Translations under genes and position numbers: made by a program
Source: Takakia lepidozioides
Lineage: Eukaryota; Streptophyta; Takakiopsida; Takakiales; Takakiaceae
Direction: 5' to 3'
Length of the DNA stretch: 64,000 nucleotides
NCBI GenBank assembly: GCA_030704615.1
Contig: CM060733.1
Location: forward strand, 76,360,907-76,424,906
The notes under the pieces: model-generated
What the model saw: the letters and a program-made list of their open reading frames with translations, nothing else
Told to the model about the DNA's origin: nothing
Databases searched by the model: none
In this document: positions 62,558 to 64,000 of the stretch, piece by piece
Position numbering within the stretch: position 1 is the first letter of the stretch
Layout: the number at the start of each line of letters is the position of its first letter

Positions 62558-62774
62558 TTGGATAATGATGTTTGTTCTGACGGCAGGCGTATCCTGAACG
62601 ATTCGAATTTCGTAAGGACGCAAAGTCCACAAGGAGACACGTTCCTCCAACCCTTTCGAACCCAAGTCCTCATCACCGCCGTTTCATCTTCTTTTGTCGT
62701 GTTTCCTCAGTCACCCCTCTCGCGCCCTTTCCATCTGCACTCTTCGCCCCTTTTCCCTGTCTCTGTTCTTCTTA

Positions 62775-64000
62775 TGCTCGAACCTGAGAGGGAGGGAGTG
62801 CGTGCACCAGAGAAGAGACATCGTCGCAAGCTCCGAAAATTGTACTTCGGACGTAAGCCAATGCCGAAGGGGAGGAAGCAGATGCGTGTACAGGAGGAGA
62901 TTGCCATCTCGCAGCATCAGGCCACGTAGGCAACCCAGCCACGAGTGAGAGCTCCGTGCTATCGGGATTCGCCATCTGATCGATCACCGAAACTCGCCTC
63001 ATTTTTCTTCTGCAATTCTTAGACTGTATGCTAGGAGACTTGACTGCAGAAGATGTTTGCATGCCTAACCGGAAAGGTGGACGTGCTGGAGGGATCGCAG
63101 GAATCCGAAGAGCCGCAGGCAGAGTCCATGGAGCTAGCTGCAGCTTGCACACCCATCCGATCCACGAGCACGGGTCTTCCTGCCGGTCCTAGCCCTTTGT
63201 GTTTCAAGGACGCGGCTTCCAAGGGCAAGTCTTTGCAGTTCAAAGCCCCAGAGACCGACTCGCCTTCAAAGGTCATGGAGAATCGCTAGCAGGGGTCTAG
63301 CCCTTCTCCAGCAAAGACGAAGAAGAAGCAGCCCGTCCTTCAACTTGTTTCTGAACCGGACCTGGCCGTTTTCCCCCCACCCAGGCGAATGAAGCAGATT
63401 CAATTGCAGCAGATACCTTCACCTGCAAGAATGAGGAAGCACAAGGCAATCAGGGGGAGGGCGGAGCAGTCTCCCGCAAAACCGATTCCACAAGCTGAAG
63501 CCCAGTTCCTGCTTGATTTCCAGCCTGCTGCAGCGAAGGCAATGGGATCGACAGTCGATCTGGTACCGGAGGAGGGTGCTGCCTCTCAACGTTCTCAGCA
63601 AGACCTGACCACAGTTGAGGAAGACCTGACCACTGAAGGCCCGGAGGAGGCCTCTGCAATTGCACAATTGTCCGCAAAGATTCTCCAGAGTGCAGCTCCA
63701 GTTGGGGATGCTCAAGCTGCTCAGCCCCTACCGCCACCAGCAGAAATGTCTCCGGAGGAATTCCAAAGTGCAGCGGACACAATGTTGGAGGAGACACATA
63801 GTAGCATTGGCAGAGTTCTGGGCAGCAGGGTATTCCAGCGGACTCTTCGAATCCCACTCTGACGCATGGTCTCCCTTCCCATCGTCAGGCATGCACTTCC
63901 CGGAGATGTGGATAAGCTCAAGTTCGCATTTCGAGAAGGGTACCGTCTAGGTTCGCCAGCCTTCTACGTTTCCCTTGAGAATGAGGACGGCGAATCTCGT
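62775..64000 (+). pseudogene. 5' part of a decayed gene, runs off the window
   Basis: One plus-strand frame stays open for over 1.2 kb except for three stops: TAG 62927-62929 (possibly spliced out, with TTGACTGCAG|AAGATG at 63047 as acceptor), TAG 63287-63289 and TGA 63860-63862. It reads MLEPEREGVRAPEKRHRRK, MFACLTGKVDVLEGSQESEE, a disordered Pro/Gln/Ser-rich region with KTKKKQPVLQLVSEPD, QLSAKILQSAAPVGD, and at the edge LPGDVDKLKFAFREGYRLGS, PAFYVSLENEDGESR. The last part resembles the N-terminal motif of the SWIM transposase (YLCSKFKLKPGTVYLEEERK), so this may be a fourth, N-terminally longer family member. That link is weak. Confidence 0.4.

Noticed and set aside
62558..62774. 5' extension of the edge gene to 62558
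   Set aside because: The frame starts at TTG and has no protein-like features before the ATG near 62775; it is likely 5' flank.
1..64000. tRNA, rRNA or other structured RNA genes
   Set aside because: No cloverleaf with A/B boxes or rRNA core was recognised by eye on either strand. A tRNAscan or Infernal run would settle this.

Overview
The window is nuclear DNA of a green plant. It carries TIR-NB-ARC-LRR (TNL) resistance-type genes with a classical plant exon plan, GT..AG introns, a LINE, several Ty3/gypsy elements and a SWIM-finger DDE transposase family. Nothing identifies the species. The repeat content, the N-terminal membrane anchor on the TNLs and the retroelement types suggest a non-flowering streptophyte (bryophyte, fern, lycophyte or charophyte), but this is a guess.

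Layout. 1-3005: remnants of LTR retrotransposons (gag-like piece, LTR pieces, a 5' LTR with leader, a CACAGCCCGT minisatellite). 3005-11925 and 25673-41625: a very large inverted duplication carrying two TNL genes transcribed away from each other (left on -, right on +), separated by about 13.7 kb. The left TNL can be assembled from five exons into an uninterrupted frame of about 1748 codons. The right TNL is broken by small indels, has a 3.4-kb LINE in its first intron, and its LRR exon grew to about 7 kb by tandem copying of a unit that already carried stop codons. 11926-25672, between the arms: a Ty3/gypsy element split into oppositely oriented pieces and itself invaded by a TA-flanked insertion; a head-to-head pair of genes of an unrecognised family; a palindrome array; and a multi-exon gene whose core looks like a beta-class amino-methyltransferase (N6-adenine/N4-cytosine type).

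41626-51570: a fragment of the SWIM transposase, then nested Ty3/gypsy remnants. The main one encodes a DDE integrase ending in a PHD finger. Its leader carries a primer site complementary to its own LTR, which suggests Tf1-like self-priming. 51600-53160: about 28 copies of a ~28-bp palindrome (half-site GGAAATGCGG) spaced ~53 bp apart, i.e. about five helical turns. 53491-57098: a complete two-exon SWIM-type transposase gene. 57100-61900: a Myb/SANT-like fragment between two Harbinger-like termini, a second palindromic array with a GGCGCC core, and a decayed inverted copy of the transposase. 62500-64000: the 5' part of a further decayed gene running off the window.

The most unusual theme is the GGAAATGCGGYRCCGCATTTCC-type palindrome. 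It lies in two arrays, in two introns of the methyltransferase-like gene, just downstream of the transposase gene, and on the symmetry axis of the unknown head-to-head gene pair. This association of palindromes, a DDE/SWIM transposase and a DNA-methyltransferase-like gene is the best candidate here for an undescribed mobile system. The link is an inference from position only.
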